Origin: Clostridia bacterium
GTDB taxonomy: Bacteria; Bacillota; Clostridia; Christensenellales; Aristaeellaceae
Length of the DNA: 64,000 bases
Assembly: GCA_017550745.1 (NCBI GenBank)
Contig: JAFZOG010000031.1
Coordinates: 59,080-123,079, forward strand
Reading direction: 5' to 3'
Below are positions 34,857 through 43,847 of this stretch, piece after piece (position 1 is the first letter of the stretch; each line of letters opens with the position of its first letter). A program made the position numbers and the translations under genes. The notes under the pieces were generated by a model, which had not been told where the DNA came from, ran no database searches, and saw only the letters and a program-made list of their open reading frames with translations.

Positions 34857-36242
34857 ATGAGTCAGACGGTATCAGCCGCCAGGAAACAGGCGATGACGCC
34901 GAACGCGCTGGGCGCGATCCTGCTGGCGCTGGCCTTCTTTGTTCTTTTTGCCCTGTCGGGCGTAAACGCCAGCACCACCCTGAAGGAAACAACGGTCAGC
35001 GCCTATATGCCGCTGCCTCAGCTTTTCTTCTCCCTGTCCAGCGCCAGCATCCTGCTGATTCCCGTGGCGCTGGTGTGCATGCTGTGCGCTCTGATCGCCA
35101 TGATCAGCCGCCAGCGGAACGTAGCCATGATGTTTTCGCTGATCGCCTTCCTGTCCTTCGGGCTGTTCCTGATCTTCTTTTCCCGGGAACGCATGAATTC
35201 CGCCCTGTATACGCCGCTGAGCGAGGCGCTGAAGGATGCGGGGGTCAAGTTCAAGAAGCGGGATGTAGCGGGCATTGACGCTTTCTTTTCTCCCGGCGCG
35301 TACATGGCCCTGGCCGCGTGCGGGCTTTGCGCGTTCCTGTGCATGCCCAAATGGAGCAAAGAGCAGGAGCGGCGGCGCGTGGGCCACGACCTGCTGCCCT
35401 ATGCCTACATCGGCCCCCATCTGTTTTTCTTCATCATCTTCTTCATCACCCCTGCGGTCTACGGCGTGTACGCCGCCTTTACGAAGTGGGATCTGTTCAA
35501 CGAGCCGGTGTTCATCGGGCTGGACAACTTCAAAACCATGCTGTTTGACAGCCAGAACACCTACTATAAGCAGCTTCGCAACGGCCTGTGGAACACGGTG
35601 AAGTTCGTGCTCTATTCGGTGCCCTTCTGCATCGCGGTGCCCCTCAGCCTGGCGCTGGCGCTCCACACGAAAGCGAAGGGAAGCAAATTCTTCCAGGCCA
35701 TCTATTATTTCCCCAGCCTGCTGTCCATCACCACCGTGACCCTGAGCTGGCGCTATATGTTCAGCCCGGACTACGGCGTGATGAACCGCTTCTTCGGCTC
35801 CACGGCCAATTGGTTCACGCCGCCCTATTCCTGGGCCGTGATCGTGATCGTCACCATCTGGTGGTGCACCGGCTCCACCATGGTCATTTACCAGAGCGCC
35901 CTGGCCTCCATCCCCCAGGATCATTATGAGGCCGCCTCCGTGGACGGCGCGGGCGCGTGGCAGAAATTCATCCATATCACCCTGCCCGGCATGCGGTATC
36001 CGCTGATGTACACCTTTATAACCGCTGTGGTGGCCCAGTTCAACATCTACGGCCAGCCCCTCATTTTGACCGGCTTTGCCAACAAGGAAGCCAACGCCGT
36101 GCTGCTGATGTACATTCAGGAGAACGCCATCAAAAAGCAGGTGGCCGGCATGTCCGCCGCCATGGCGCTGGTGCTGGGCCTGTGCATCATGATCGTGTCC
36201 TTCATACAGTTCAGGGTCATGCGCTCCAACGTGCCCGATTGA
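34857..36242 (+). CDS. sugar ABC permease (MalF-like) with N-terminal membrane extension
   Basis: A 461-residue permease. Residues about 185-461 are a standard MalF-type domain (PYAYIGPHLFFFIIFFITPAVYGVYAAFTKWDLF, EAA region YEAASVDGAGAWQKFIHITLPGM). Before it lie about 180 residues with four hydrophobic segments (about 18-36, 55-77, 86-101, 143-160), absent from ordinary sugar permeases, which are about 290-300 residues. AGAAAGAGGTG precedes the ATG. Its partner permease follows 16 bp later. Confidence 0.88.
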   Translation: MSQTVSAARKQAMTPNALGAILLALAFFVLFALSGVNASTTLKETTVSAYMPLPQLFFSLSSASILLIPVALVCMLCALIAMISRQRNVAMMFSLIAFLSFGLFLIFFSRERMNSALYTPLSEALKDAGVKFKKRDVAGIDAFFSPGAYMALAACGLCAFLCMPKWSKEQERRRVGHDLLPYAYIGPHLFFFIIFFITPAVYGVYAAFTKWDLFNEPVFIGLDNFKTMLFDSQNTYYKQLRNGLWNTVKFVLYSVPFCIAVPLSLALALHTKAKGSKFFQAIYYFPSLLSITTVTLSWRYMFSPDYGVMNRFFGSTANWFTPPYSWAVIVIVTIWWCTGSTMVIYQSALASIPQDHYEAASVDGAGAWQKFIHITLPGMRYPLMYTFITAVVAQFNIYGQPLILTGFANKEANAVLLMYIQENAIKKQVAGMSAAMALVLGLCIMIVSFIQFRVMRSNVPD

Positions 36243-36258
36243 GAAAGGAGGAAGTCAA

Positions 36259-37137
36259 ATGGTATCCGGAAAAACCGGCAAACGCGCCGCGCTGGTGTTT
36301 ATGCTCGTGCTGGGCGTGGTGTGGATCGTGCCGATTCTGTGGCTGATCCTCAACTCGTTCAAAACCGATTCCGACTTCATCACCTCCTTTGCCACCGTAT
36401 CGGGCCCCTGGGACTATGTCTCCCGCCTGTTTCCCCGGCAGTGGACGGTGGTGAACTATATCGAAATGTTCGTGGGCGGCAGCGGCACGAACACCACCTC
36501 CAACATTCTGGCCATGTTCAAGAACTCATTCATCGTGTCCATCACCGTGATGGTGGGTTCGGTGATCATCACCTCCCTGTCCGCCTTCGCGTATGAGCGG
36601 CTGGACTTCAAGGGCGGGGAGAAGATTTTCTGGGCGCTGCTGTACATGAGCATGTTTCCCAACGTGGTGAACCTGCTGCCCATGTTCCGCATCGCCAACG
36701 CTTTGGGATGGGTCAATACCCTGAACGCCCTGATCTGGCCCGGCCTGGCGGGGGTGTTCAATATCTTCCTGATCCGCAACTTCATGCGCGGCATCCCCAA
36801 GGCGCTGGACGAAGCGGCCATCATCGACGGCGCGTCTTCCTTCCAGGTGTATATCCACGTGATCCTGCCTTCCATCCTGCCGGTGATGATCGTGGTGGCG
36901 CTGTTCTCCTTCAACGGCGCGTGGAACGATTTCCTCTGGCCCTCTATCGTCATGACCGACGTGAAGAACCAAACGCTCACCGCCGGCCTGCGGCTGCTCA
37001 GCGGCCAGTACGAACAGAAATGGGCGCACATGATCGCTTCGTGCTTAGTGTCCATGCTGCCGCCGTTCATCCTGTATCTGGTGGCCCAGAAGTATTTCCT
37101 GCAAGGCATTTCCGTCCAGGCGGGCGTGAAAGGATAA
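36259..37137 (+). CDS. sugar ABC permease (MalG-like)
   Basis: A 292-residue permease with about six membrane segments. It has the MalG-type start (FMLVLGVVWIVPILWLILNSFK), a long extracytoplasmic loop, and the EAA region LDEAAIIDGASSFQVYIHVILPSILP. AAAGGAGG precedes the ATG. Forms the membrane pair with the MalF-like protein upstream. A weak terminator follows. Confidence 0.92.
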   Translation: MVSGKTGKRAALVFMLVLGVVWIVPILWLILNSFKTDSDFITSFATVSGPWDYVSRLFPRQWTVVNYIEMFVGGSGTNTTSNILAMFKNSFIVSITVMVGSVIITSLSAFAYERLDFKGGEKIFWALLYMSMFPNVVNLLPMFRIANALGWVNTLNALIWPGLAGVFNIFLIRNFMRGIPKALDEAAIIDGASSFQVYIHVILPSILPVMIVVALFSFNGAWNDFLWPSIVMTDVKNQTLTAGLRLLSGQYEQKWAHMIASCLVSMLPPFILYLVAQKYFLQGISVQAGVKG

Positions 37138-37147
37138 TATACAAATC

Positions 37148-37176
37148 AAGGGGCGCTGCGCTGGCAGGCCCCTTTT
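37148..37176 (+). terminator. hairpin between permease and GH43 genes
   Basis: AAGGGGC pairs with GCCCCTT over a 13-base loop and overlaps TTTT. Probably partial, as GH43 follows 15 bp later on the same strand. Confidence 0.65.
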
Positions 37177-37190
37177 CAGGAGGAATCACC

Positions 37191-38582
37191 ATGCGGAATA
37201 TGTTGATTTTGCTGTTGGCTTTGATGCTGCTTCCTCTGTGCGCCCAGGGGGAAGAGCTGCCCATTTTGGATTACAGCGCGGTGAAGGACCGTTTTTCATC
37301 CAATCCCCGTTCCGTCAAGGATATCGGCGATCCCTTTGTCTTAAAGGAAGAGAGCGGCTATTATATGTTCGCCACCGGCGGCTCCATTGGCTTTAACGTG
37401 TGGCGCAGCGGGGATTTGTCTGCCTTTGAGAAATCCAAAGCGCTGAAGAAGGTCAGTTGGGCGTCGGGGGATTACTGGGCACCGGAGGTCTACCGGGTGG
37501 GCGAAAAATATGTGATGCTGTACACCGCCCGCCTGCGGGAAAACGGCAGCCTGCGCACCGGCATTGCCTTTGCGGACGCGCCGGAAGGGCCTTATGAAGA
37601 TCCCCTGGGCAGGCCCCTGATGGATTTCGGCTACGCCACCATCGACGCCACCCTGACCTGGGACGATGCGGGGAATCCCTATCTGATCTATGTGCGGGAC
37701 TGCTCGGAGAACACTGTGGACAGCTGGCAGGAAAGCCATATCTACGGCGTGCGCCTTTCGGAAGATCTGCTGTCCGTGCAGGGGGACCCGGTGCTGCTGC
37801 TAAGGCCCGAGGGCGAATGGGAAACAAAGTCCGGCGATACCCGCTGGAACGAAGGCCCCATTGTGGTGAAGCACGGCGGCAAATACTATCTGTTTTACAG
37901 CGTCAACGGCTATTGGATGAAGGAATACTCCGTCAGCGCTGCCGCGGCCGACGCGCCGCTGGGGCCTTATACCAAGCAGGCAATCAATCCGCTGCTGATG
38001 TATACGGAGGACGAAACGGGCGTAACGGTGTCCGGCCCCGGCCACAACGCCTTCTTCACCGCGGGGGATGAGCTGTTCACCGCCTACCATACCCACACCT
38101 ATCCCCAAGCCCCTTCCGGCAACCGGCAGCTGTGCATCGACCGGGCCGGGTTCCACACAGACGGCACGGCTTACATCAACGGCCCCACCCTGGCCCCCCA
38201 GCTTCGGCCTTTGCAAGAGATCGGATGCCAAAGCGTGCTGCCCCTTGCTGTCTGCGAAGGCGACGGTCAGGGCCTGCTCACCGACGGAGATTTCTGCGTC
38301 AGCGCCGCTTCAAGCGCGTATGTGTGGCAGGGGAGCCGCGTGTCCTGGCGCTGGGATGAACCGGCAGCCGCTGATTTATTGATCCTGTACCCCGCCCCCG
38401 GCCAGGCGCTTTCCGGTTCCGTCACCTTCAACGGTACGTTCACGGCCTCCTTTCACCTGGATGCGGACGGGAAGCCCGGCCAGGCCGTGATCCTCCCCTT
38501 TGAACCCCTGGCCGTTTCTGAAATGCGGGTGGACCTTCAGGATGGCGCGGCGGGCGAGATCCTGCTGATCGGAAAAGAATGA
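37191..38582 (+). CDS. secreted glycoside hydrolase family 43 enzyme
   Basis: A 463-residue exported GH43 protein (signal MRNMLILLLALMLLPLCAQG). The three acidic residues of the five-bladed propeller are D47 (IGDPFV), D152 (IDATLTW) and E221 (WNEGPIV). The last 130 residues form a separate beta domain, probably accessory. GH43 enzymes release arabinose or xylose from hemicellulose side chains. Its place behind a sugar importer and GH2 suggests it feeds that importer. AGGAGG lies upstream of the ATG. Confidence 0.88.
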   Translation: MRNMLILLLALMLLPLCAQGEELPILDYSAVKDRFSSNPRSVKDIGDPFVLKEESGYYMFATGGSIGFNVWRSGDLSAFEKSKALKKVSWASGDYWAPEVYRVGEKYVMLYTARLRENGSLRTGIAFADAPEGPYEDPLGRPLMDFGYATIDATLTWDDAGNPYLIYVRDCSENTVDSWQESHIYGVRLSEDLLSVQGDPVLLLRPEGEWETKSGDTRWNEGPIVVKHGGKYYLFYSVNGYWMKEYSVSAAAADAPLGPYTKQAINPLLMYTEDETGVTVSGPGHNAFFTAGDELFTAYHTHTYPQAPSGNRQLCIDRAGFHTDGTAYINGPTLAPQLRPLQEIGCQSVLPLAVCEGDGQGLLTDGDFCVSAASSAYVWQGSRVSWRWDEPAAADLLILYPAPGQALSGSVTFNGTFTASFHLDADGKPGQAVILPFEPLAVSEMRVDLQDGAAGEILLIGKE

Positions 38583-38653
38583 TTCGTTTTTATTCTTTTG
38601 AAAACAGATACGGGATGAGGCGGCGGATGGGGATGCTATTTGTTTTTTTCATG

Positions 38654-38682
38654 TTGTGATTTGCCGTGTTATTTGTTATAAT
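38654..38682 (+). promoter_or_regulatory. promoter of the small protein/hydrolase genes
   Basis: TTGTGA, 17-bp spacer, perfect TATAAT, 33 bp before the start. Confidence 0.65.
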
Positions 38683-38715
38683 CATGTCAATGAGAAAGCA
38701 AAGGAGCGTCATCGG

Positions 38716-38886
38716 ATGGAAACGCGGTATTATGTGGTCGTCCGCTTAGACGGCGACTACGCCTGGCTGCGCCGCACGGACAAGCAGGAGCAGGACCTGG
38801 TCAACGTGGCGCGCGCCCTCCTGCCGGAAGAAACGGACGAGGGGACGCATCTGAAATACGAAATGCTGCAATATGAAGTGATATGA
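38716..38886 (+). CDS. small protein resembling DUF3006
   Basis: A 56-residue protein (METRYYVVVRLDGDYAWLRR, later ARALLPEETDEGTHLKYE). The pattern of two short strands, a DGDYA turn and LPEETDEGT resembles DUF3006-type one-domain proteins, though the match is by eye. GCAAAGGAGCG precedes the ATG. Its stop overlaps the next start (ATGA), so the two genes are co-translated. Function is unknown. Confidence 0.65.
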   Translation: METRYYVVVRLDGDYAWLRRTDKQEQDLVNVARALLPEETDEGTHLKYEMLQYEVI

Positions 38887-39803
38887 AGAAAGGACGGCTG
38901 TTCATGATCATCGTCCCGGTGATCCTGGCGCTTGCGCTCATTGCGGTTTTCGCCTTCGGCTTTATCATGGCTTCCTATTCCATGGGCATCAAGCCCCAGA
39001 CCCTGGAGGAAGCCCGGAAATGGCAGGAGGACCATTACGACCTTTCCTGGTACGACAGCCTGCAAAAGGAAGACTACACGGTTTCCAGCTTTGACGGGTA
39101 TATCCTCCACGTCCAGTATCTTGCCAATCCAGCACCTTCGGGCAAGTATATCATCATTTCCCACGGCTACACGGACAACCGCTTCGGCGCGATGAAGTAC
39201 GCCAGGATGTACCTGGACCTGGGATACCATGTCATTGCCTATGACCTGCGGGGCCACGGGAAAAACGAGCCTTCCTTCTGCACTTATTCCGCCCGGGAAA
39301 GCCGCGATCTGTACGCCCTGATCGAGGACAGCCGCAGCCGCTATCCCGACGCGAGGGTGCTGGGCCTCCACGGCGAATCGCTGGGCGCCGCGTCTTCCAT
39401 TGCCGTGCTGAAGTACAGGCCAGAGATCAGCTTTGTGGTGGCGGACTGCGGGTTCAGCAGCATCGACAGCGTGCTGGCCAGCGGGCTGAAAAGCATGCAC
39501 GTGCCGGAGGCGTTCCTCCGCATCGCGTCCCTGTGCGCTAAGATCAGGTTCGGCTACAGCTATGCCGATATGCGGCCCATCGACAGCCTGAAAGAAAATA
39601 CCGTTCCGATCCTGTTCATTCACGGCGCGGCAGACGATTTCATCCCGCCTGTCCACAGCGAAAACATGCAAAAGGCGACAAAGGGATACAGCGAGCTGCG
39701 CCTGATCCCGGGCGCAGCCCACGCCATGTCCTCTCTTTCGTCACCGGAAGAATACAAGGGCTATGTGGAATCGTTTTTGGCCCGCGTATTGCAGGCGCGA
39801 TAA
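38883..39803 (+). CDS. membrane-anchored alpha/beta hydrolase
   Basis: A 306-residue serine hydrolase with one N-terminal membrane segment (MIIVPVILALALIAVFAFGFIM) and an external catalytic domain. Oxyanion region IISHGYTDNRFG, nucleophile in GLHGESLGAAS, aspartate in HGAADDFIP, histidine in PGAAHAMS. Typical of the YqiK/BEM46-like group with unknown substrates. Overlaps the small protein gene upstream by four bases. Confidence 0.88.
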   Translation: MKKGRLFMIIVPVILALALIAVFAFGFIMASYSMGIKPQTLEEARKWQEDHYDLSWYDSLQKEDYTVSSFDGYILHVQYLANPAPSGKYIIISHGYTDNRFGAMKYARMYLDLGYHVIAYDLRGHGKNEPSFCTYSARESRDLYALIEDSRSRYPDARVLGLHGESLGAASSIAVLKYRPEISFVVADCGFSSIDSVLASGLKSMHVPEAFLRIASLCAKIRFGYSYADMRPIDSLKENTVPILFIHGAADDFIPPVHSENMQKATKGYSELRLIPGAAHAMSSLSSPEEYKGYVESFLARVLQAR

Positions 39804-39841
39804 TACAGCGCGGGGCATCAATCTGAAAGGATGGAAGCAGC

Positions 39842-40786
39842 ATGAGAGCATTGAGCAGTTTTCCCCGGGTTCCGCTGGGCATATTCCCCACGCCGATCCA
39901 AAAGCTGAAAAACATCAGCAGCAAGCTGAATACCAACGTATATATCAAGCGGGACGATCTGACCGGCATCGGCCTTGGGGGAAACAAAGTCAGAAAGCTG
40001 GAATTCCTTCTGGCGGACGCCAGGCGGAAAGGGGCGCAGGTGGTTTTTACCACAGGCGGCGCCCAATCCAATCATGCCATGCTGACAGCGGCGGCAGCCG
40101 GAAAGCTGGGCATGAGACCGATCCTGATCCTCAAAAAGCGGGGCGTCACGGAACGGAAGGGCAATCAGCTGCTGGAATCCCTGATGGGGACGGAAGTCAT
40201 CCTGATGGATACGGACGATTACACGGATATTTATGCTGAGATGGACAGAATCGGCAGCAGCCTGGGCGTTCCGTATTACAAGATTCCCTGCGGCGGCTCC
40301 AACGCGCTGGGTTCTCTGGGGTATGTGGACTGCGCCCGGGAAATCAGCGGGCAGGGGGTTCATTTTGATCACCTGGTCTGCGCGGAAGGAAGCGGAGGCA
40401 CGATGGCGGGCCTCGCCCTGGGGGCCAGGCTGTTTTTACCGGGAACCAAGGTACACGGGATGATGGTGGATACCGATCCCTTCGATCAGATCACGCCCGC
40501 TTTGATGCGGGAGGCAGCCAGCCTGCTGGAAGCCGATATCGGGATCAGCGGGGAGGACTACCATCTGGTGGATATGTGCGGGCCGGGCTATGCCATTCCT
40601 TCCCAAGAAGGCAACGCCGCCATTTCCCTCCTGGCCAAAGAAGAAGGCTTGTTCCTTGATCCGGTCTATACCGGCAAAGCCTTCGCCGGCCTTTTGAAAA
40701 TGGCGGAGGAGGGCGCGTTCCAAAAAACGGACAACGTGCTGTTCCTGCATTCCGGGGGCGCCGGAGGGATTTTTGCCATGCTGTAG
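39842..40786 (+). CDS. D-cysteine desulfhydrase family PLP enzyme
   Basis: A 314-residue fold-type II PLP enzyme of the ACC deaminase/D-cysteine desulfhydrase group. The PLP lysine is K49 in GLGGNKVRKLEF, and GGAQSNHA (72-79) is the substrate-contacting motif. The family breaks D-cysteine to pyruvate, sulfide and ammonia, or acts on other D-amino acids. GGATGGAAG lies before the ATG. A bidirectional terminator follows. Confidence 0.85.
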   Translation: MRALSSFPRVPLGIFPTPIQKLKNISSKLNTNVYIKRDDLTGIGLGGNKVRKLEFLLADARRKGAQVVFTTGGAQSNHAMLTAAAAGKLGMRPILILKKRGVTERKGNQLLESLMGTEVILMDTDDYTDIYAEMDRIGSSLGVPYYKIPCGGSNALGSLGYVDCAREISGQGVHFDHLVCAEGSGGTMAGLALGARLFLPGTKVHGMMVDTDPFDQITPALMREAASLLEADIGISGEDYHLVDMCGPGYAIPSQEGNAAISLLAKEEGLFLDPVYTGKAFAGLLKMAEEGAFQKTDNVLFLHSGGAGGIFAML

Positions 40787-40800
40787 CCAGAAAACAACAT

Positions 40801-40837
40801 CGCCGCCTGCATGCTTGCAGGCGGCGGCGTTTATTTT
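40801..40837. terminator. bidirectional terminator
   Basis: CGCCGCCTGC and GCAGGCGGCG form a 10-bp perfect stem. GTTTATTTTGG follows on the plus strand and GATGTTGTTTTC on the minus strand, serving the desulfhydrase gene and uxaA. Confidence 0.85.
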
Positions 40838-40853
40838 GGTTATCCAATAATGG

Positions 40854-42278
40854 TTACAGCGTCACGCCGCTCTTGAAGATGGCGATTTCCCGGTAGCCGT
40901 GCTGTTCGGCTTTGGTTTCCTGGCCGCTGGCGGTGGCGAGCACCAGCTGGAACAGCTGGTCCGCGGCTTCCTCCATGGTGACGCCCTGGAGCAATTGCCC
41001 GGCGTTATAGTCGATCCAGCCCTGCTTTTTGTTTGCCAGGTTCGCGTTGGTCGCCACCTTCAGGGTAGGGGCCGGACCGCCCAAGGGCGTGCCGCGGCCG
41101 GTGGTGAACAGGATGAGCTGCGCGCCGGAAGCGGTCAGGGAGGTGACGGCGCAAATGTCGTTGCCGGGACCCCAGACCAGGTTCAGGCCCTTGCGGGTGA
41201 CGGGCTGGGTGTATTGCAGCACATCCTGCACTTCGCCCAGGCCGCCTTTCTGGGTGCAGCCCAGGGATTTTTCCTCCAGCGTGGTGATGCCCCCCGCCTT
41301 ATTGCCGGGGGAGGGATTTTCATAGACCGGCATGTGGTTGTCCTGGTAGTACTTTTTGAACCCGTTCACCAGGTCACAGGTCTTTTGAAACACAGCCGCA
41401 TCTTTGCACCGGGCCATGAGCAGCTCTTCCGCGCCGAACATCTCCGGCACTTCGGTGAGCAGCGCCGTGCCCCCCGCCGCGCAGATGCCGTCGCTGACCG
41501 CGCCCAGGAGGGGATTGGCGGTGATGCCGGAGAAGCCGTCGGAGCCGCCGCACTTAAGGCCCACCACCAGCTTGGAAAGGGGCTGACGGGTGCGCGCGTC
41601 CTTTTTCAGTTCTTCCTGCAATTCCGCGATCCGTTTCAGGGCTTCCGCTTCCTCATCCTCATATTCCTGGCACACCAGGAATTTGACCCGCTTTTCGTCC
41701 ACCGGGCCCAGATGTTCCCTGAAAGCGTCCAGCGTGTTGTTTTCACAGCCCAGGCTCAGCACCAGCACGCCTCCGGCGTTGGGATGGCGGGCCAGGGCGA
41801 TGAGCAGGTCCCGGGTGCGGGCGTGGTCCTCCCCCAATTGGCTGCATCCGTAGGGATGGGTGAAGGTGTATACCGGCGCGGGGCCCAGCTTAGCGCCCGC
41901 CTCCGCGATGCGCTGGGCCGTATGGTTCACGCAGCCCACCAAGGGCAAGATCCATATCTCATTCCGGACGCCCACCTTGCCGTCCGCCCGTTCATAGCCC
42001 ATGAAGGAGCCGGTAAAAGGCGCGGCTCGGTGGATGGGCTGGGGATCGTAGGTATAGTTTTTTTCGCCGCTGAGGGCGGTTTTCAGGTTGTGGGAATGAA
42101 TCCATTCCCCCGCCTTGATGTCCATCTGCGCGGTGCCGATGGGGCAGCCGTACTTGATGACTTTTTCGCCCTTGGCGATGTCTTGCAAAGCAACCTTATG
42201 CCCGGCGGGAATCCCCTCCCGGGGCGTGACGAGCACGCCCACGTTGTCCAGCGCGTGGAGTTTGATATAATCGCTCAT
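40854..42278 (-). CDS. uxaA: altronate dehydratase
   Basis: A 474-residue UxaA-family dehydratase converting D-altronate to 2-keto-3-deoxygluconate. The N-terminal SAF domain is about 1-95 (GIPAGHKVALQDIAKGEKVIKYGCPIG), followed by the catalytic domain (YERADGKVGVRNEIWILPLVGCVNHTA; later KCGGSDGFSGITANPLLG). ATG 42278 has TTGGAGAAAG upstream. Last gene of the uxaCBA operon. Confidence 0.92.
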   Translation of the reverse strand: MSDYIKLHALDNVGVLVTPREGIPAGHKVALQDIAKGEKVIKYGCPIGTAQMDIKAGEWIHSHNLKTALSGEKNYTYDPQPIHRAAPFTGSFMGYERADGKVGVRNEIWILPLVGCVNHTAQRIAEAGAKLGPAPVYTFTHPYGCSQLGEDHARTRDLLIALARHPNAGGVLVLSLGCENNTLDAFREHLGPVDEKRVKFLVCQEYEDEEAEALKRIAELQEELKKDARTRQPLSKLVVGLKCGGSDGFSGITANPLLGAVSDGICAAGGTALLTEVPEMFGAEELLMARCKDAAVFQKTCDLVNGFKKYYQDNHMPVYENPSPGNKAGGITTLEEKSLGCTQKGGLGEVQDVLQYTQPVTRKGLNLVWGPGNDICAVTSLTASGAQLILFTTGRGTPLGGPAPTLKVATNANLANKKQGWIDYNAGQLLQGVTMEEAADQLFQLVLATASGQETKAEQHGYREIAIFKSGVTL

Positions 42279-42360
42279 GTCTTTCTCCAATATTTTATTA
42301 TCTCAAATCAGTACCGTCATTCCCCGACCGTTTTCCGGGAAGGGCGTCCGGGAAAAACAA

Positions 42361-43806
42361 TTATTCAAACGTCCTGCGCATGGCGGCGCGAATGCCCGCG
42401 GCCTGGATATCCTTCAGCTGCGCATCCACCTTCTCCTCCAGACCGGGAATGGCGGTCAGGTCTTCGCCCCAGAGCGCGGCATTGGAAAGTACGGCGTGGG
42501 CATCGGGGGCTTTCTGGGCGGAGAAGAAAGCGAGCACATGGGCGTCGTCCTTGACGGGATAAGGAACACCGCCGCGGAGCCCTTCATAATCGCCCGCTTC
42601 GTTTTGCCGGATGCCAGTATAGAAGCAGATCAGGGCGGACAGGCCAAAGGCCAGGCAGGCGGGAATTTCGCCGGTCTTTTTCCGGTAGTCCTTGAGCGTC
42701 GGCAGCACGCGGGCCGTCCACTTGCTGACACTGTTCAGGGCGATGGACAGCAATTCATGGCGGTTGAAGGGATTCTCAAAGCGCAGGCACACCGCGTCGG
42801 CAAATTCCTTCACCACGTTTTCAGGCAGCGGCACGTTGGGCATGATTTCATCGTTGAGGGCATGCTCCAGGAACGCGCGCACATCCTTGTCCGCCATGCA
42901 CTCGCCCACGGTGTCCAGCCCGGCCAGGAACGCGGCCAGCACCATGGTGGTGTGGGCCCCGTTCAGCATCCGCACTTTGCGCAGCTTATAGGGCTTGACG
43001 TTGTCGGTGAAGATGACGGGATTCACCTTGTCCAGCGGGATTTCCTTTTTCACCTGCTCCGGACCCTCGATGACCCACAGGCCGAAGGGCTCGGCGGTGT
43101 CCAATTGCTGATCCTCATAGCCCAGCTCTTCGAACACGGCGGGCACTTCCTTGCGGGGGAAGCCGGTGACGATGCGGTCAACCAGGGTGGAGCAGAAGAT
43201 GTTGTCCTTTTCCAGCCAGGCGATGAATTGTTCGCCCAGGTTCCACTGGGCGGCGGTTTTCAGCACGGCGTCTTTCAGATGATACCCGTTATCGTCGATC
43301 AACTCGCAGGGCATGATGATGAAGCCGGGCTTGCCCAGCAGGAAGCGTTCATGCAGGAACCGGGTCAGCTTGCCGGGATAGGAGGGCTGGGGCCTGTCGG
43401 TGTACTGATCGGTGCCGGTATACACGATGCCCGCCTCGGTAGTGTTGCTGACGATGAAGCGCAGGGTGTCGATTTTTGCCAGGTCAAGATAGCTCTGGAA
43501 ATCGGCGTAGGGCTCCACGGTTTTCAGCACCGTGCCCACTACCTTGACCTTCTTCACGTCGCCGCTTTCCTCGCGGCCGCGGAGCATCACGGTGTACAGG
43601 CAGTCCTGCTCCTCCAGCATTTTGCACATGCCGCGCTCCAGGGGCTGCACGATGGCCACGCCGTAATCGCCGCCGCACTGGGTGTTCAGGTTGTCGATCA
43701 TCTCGTCTACGAAAGCGCGGAGGAACCCCCCCTCGCCGAACTGCATCACGCGGATGTTCTCAGGCCGCTTCACCTGGGGAACCAGAGCCTTATTCAACCT
43801 TTCCAT
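42361..43806 (-). CDS. uxaB: tagaturonate reductase (altronate oxidoreductase)
   Basis: A 481-residue member of the mannitol dehydrogenase superfamily, reducing D-tagaturonate to D-altronate with NADH. The Rossmann start is RVMQFGEGGFLRAFVDEMID; KVRMLNGAHTTM and the C-terminal helical domain match UxaB. ATG 43806 follows AAGGAGAGGG; an ATG seven codons upstream lacks a site. Lies between uxaC and uxaA. Confidence 0.92.
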   Translation of the reverse strand: MERLNKALVPQVKRPENIRVMQFGEGGFLRAFVDEMIDNLNTQCGGDYGVAIVQPLERGMCKMLEEQDCLYTVMLRGREESGDVKKVKVVGTVLKTVEPYADFQSYLDLAKIDTLRFIVSNTTEAGIVYTGTDQYTDRPQPSYPGKLTRFLHERFLLGKPGFIIMPCELIDDNGYHLKDAVLKTAAQWNLGEQFIAWLEKDNIFCSTLVDRIVTGFPRKEVPAVFEELGYEDQQLDTAEPFGLWVIEGPEQVKKEIPLDKVNPVIFTDNVKPYKLRKVRMLNGAHTTMVLAAFLAGLDTVGECMADKDVRAFLEHALNDEIMPNVPLPENVVKEFADAVCLRFENPFNRHELLSIALNSVSKWTARVLPTLKDYRKKTGEIPACLAFGLSALICFYTGIRQNEAGDYEGLRGGVPYPVKDDAHVLAFFSAQKAPDAHAVLSNAALWGEDLTAIPGLEEKVDAQLKDIQAAGIRAAMRRTFE

Positions 43807-43847
43807 TGTAACCCTCTCCTTATTCATTTCATCATCAGCGAATAGAT

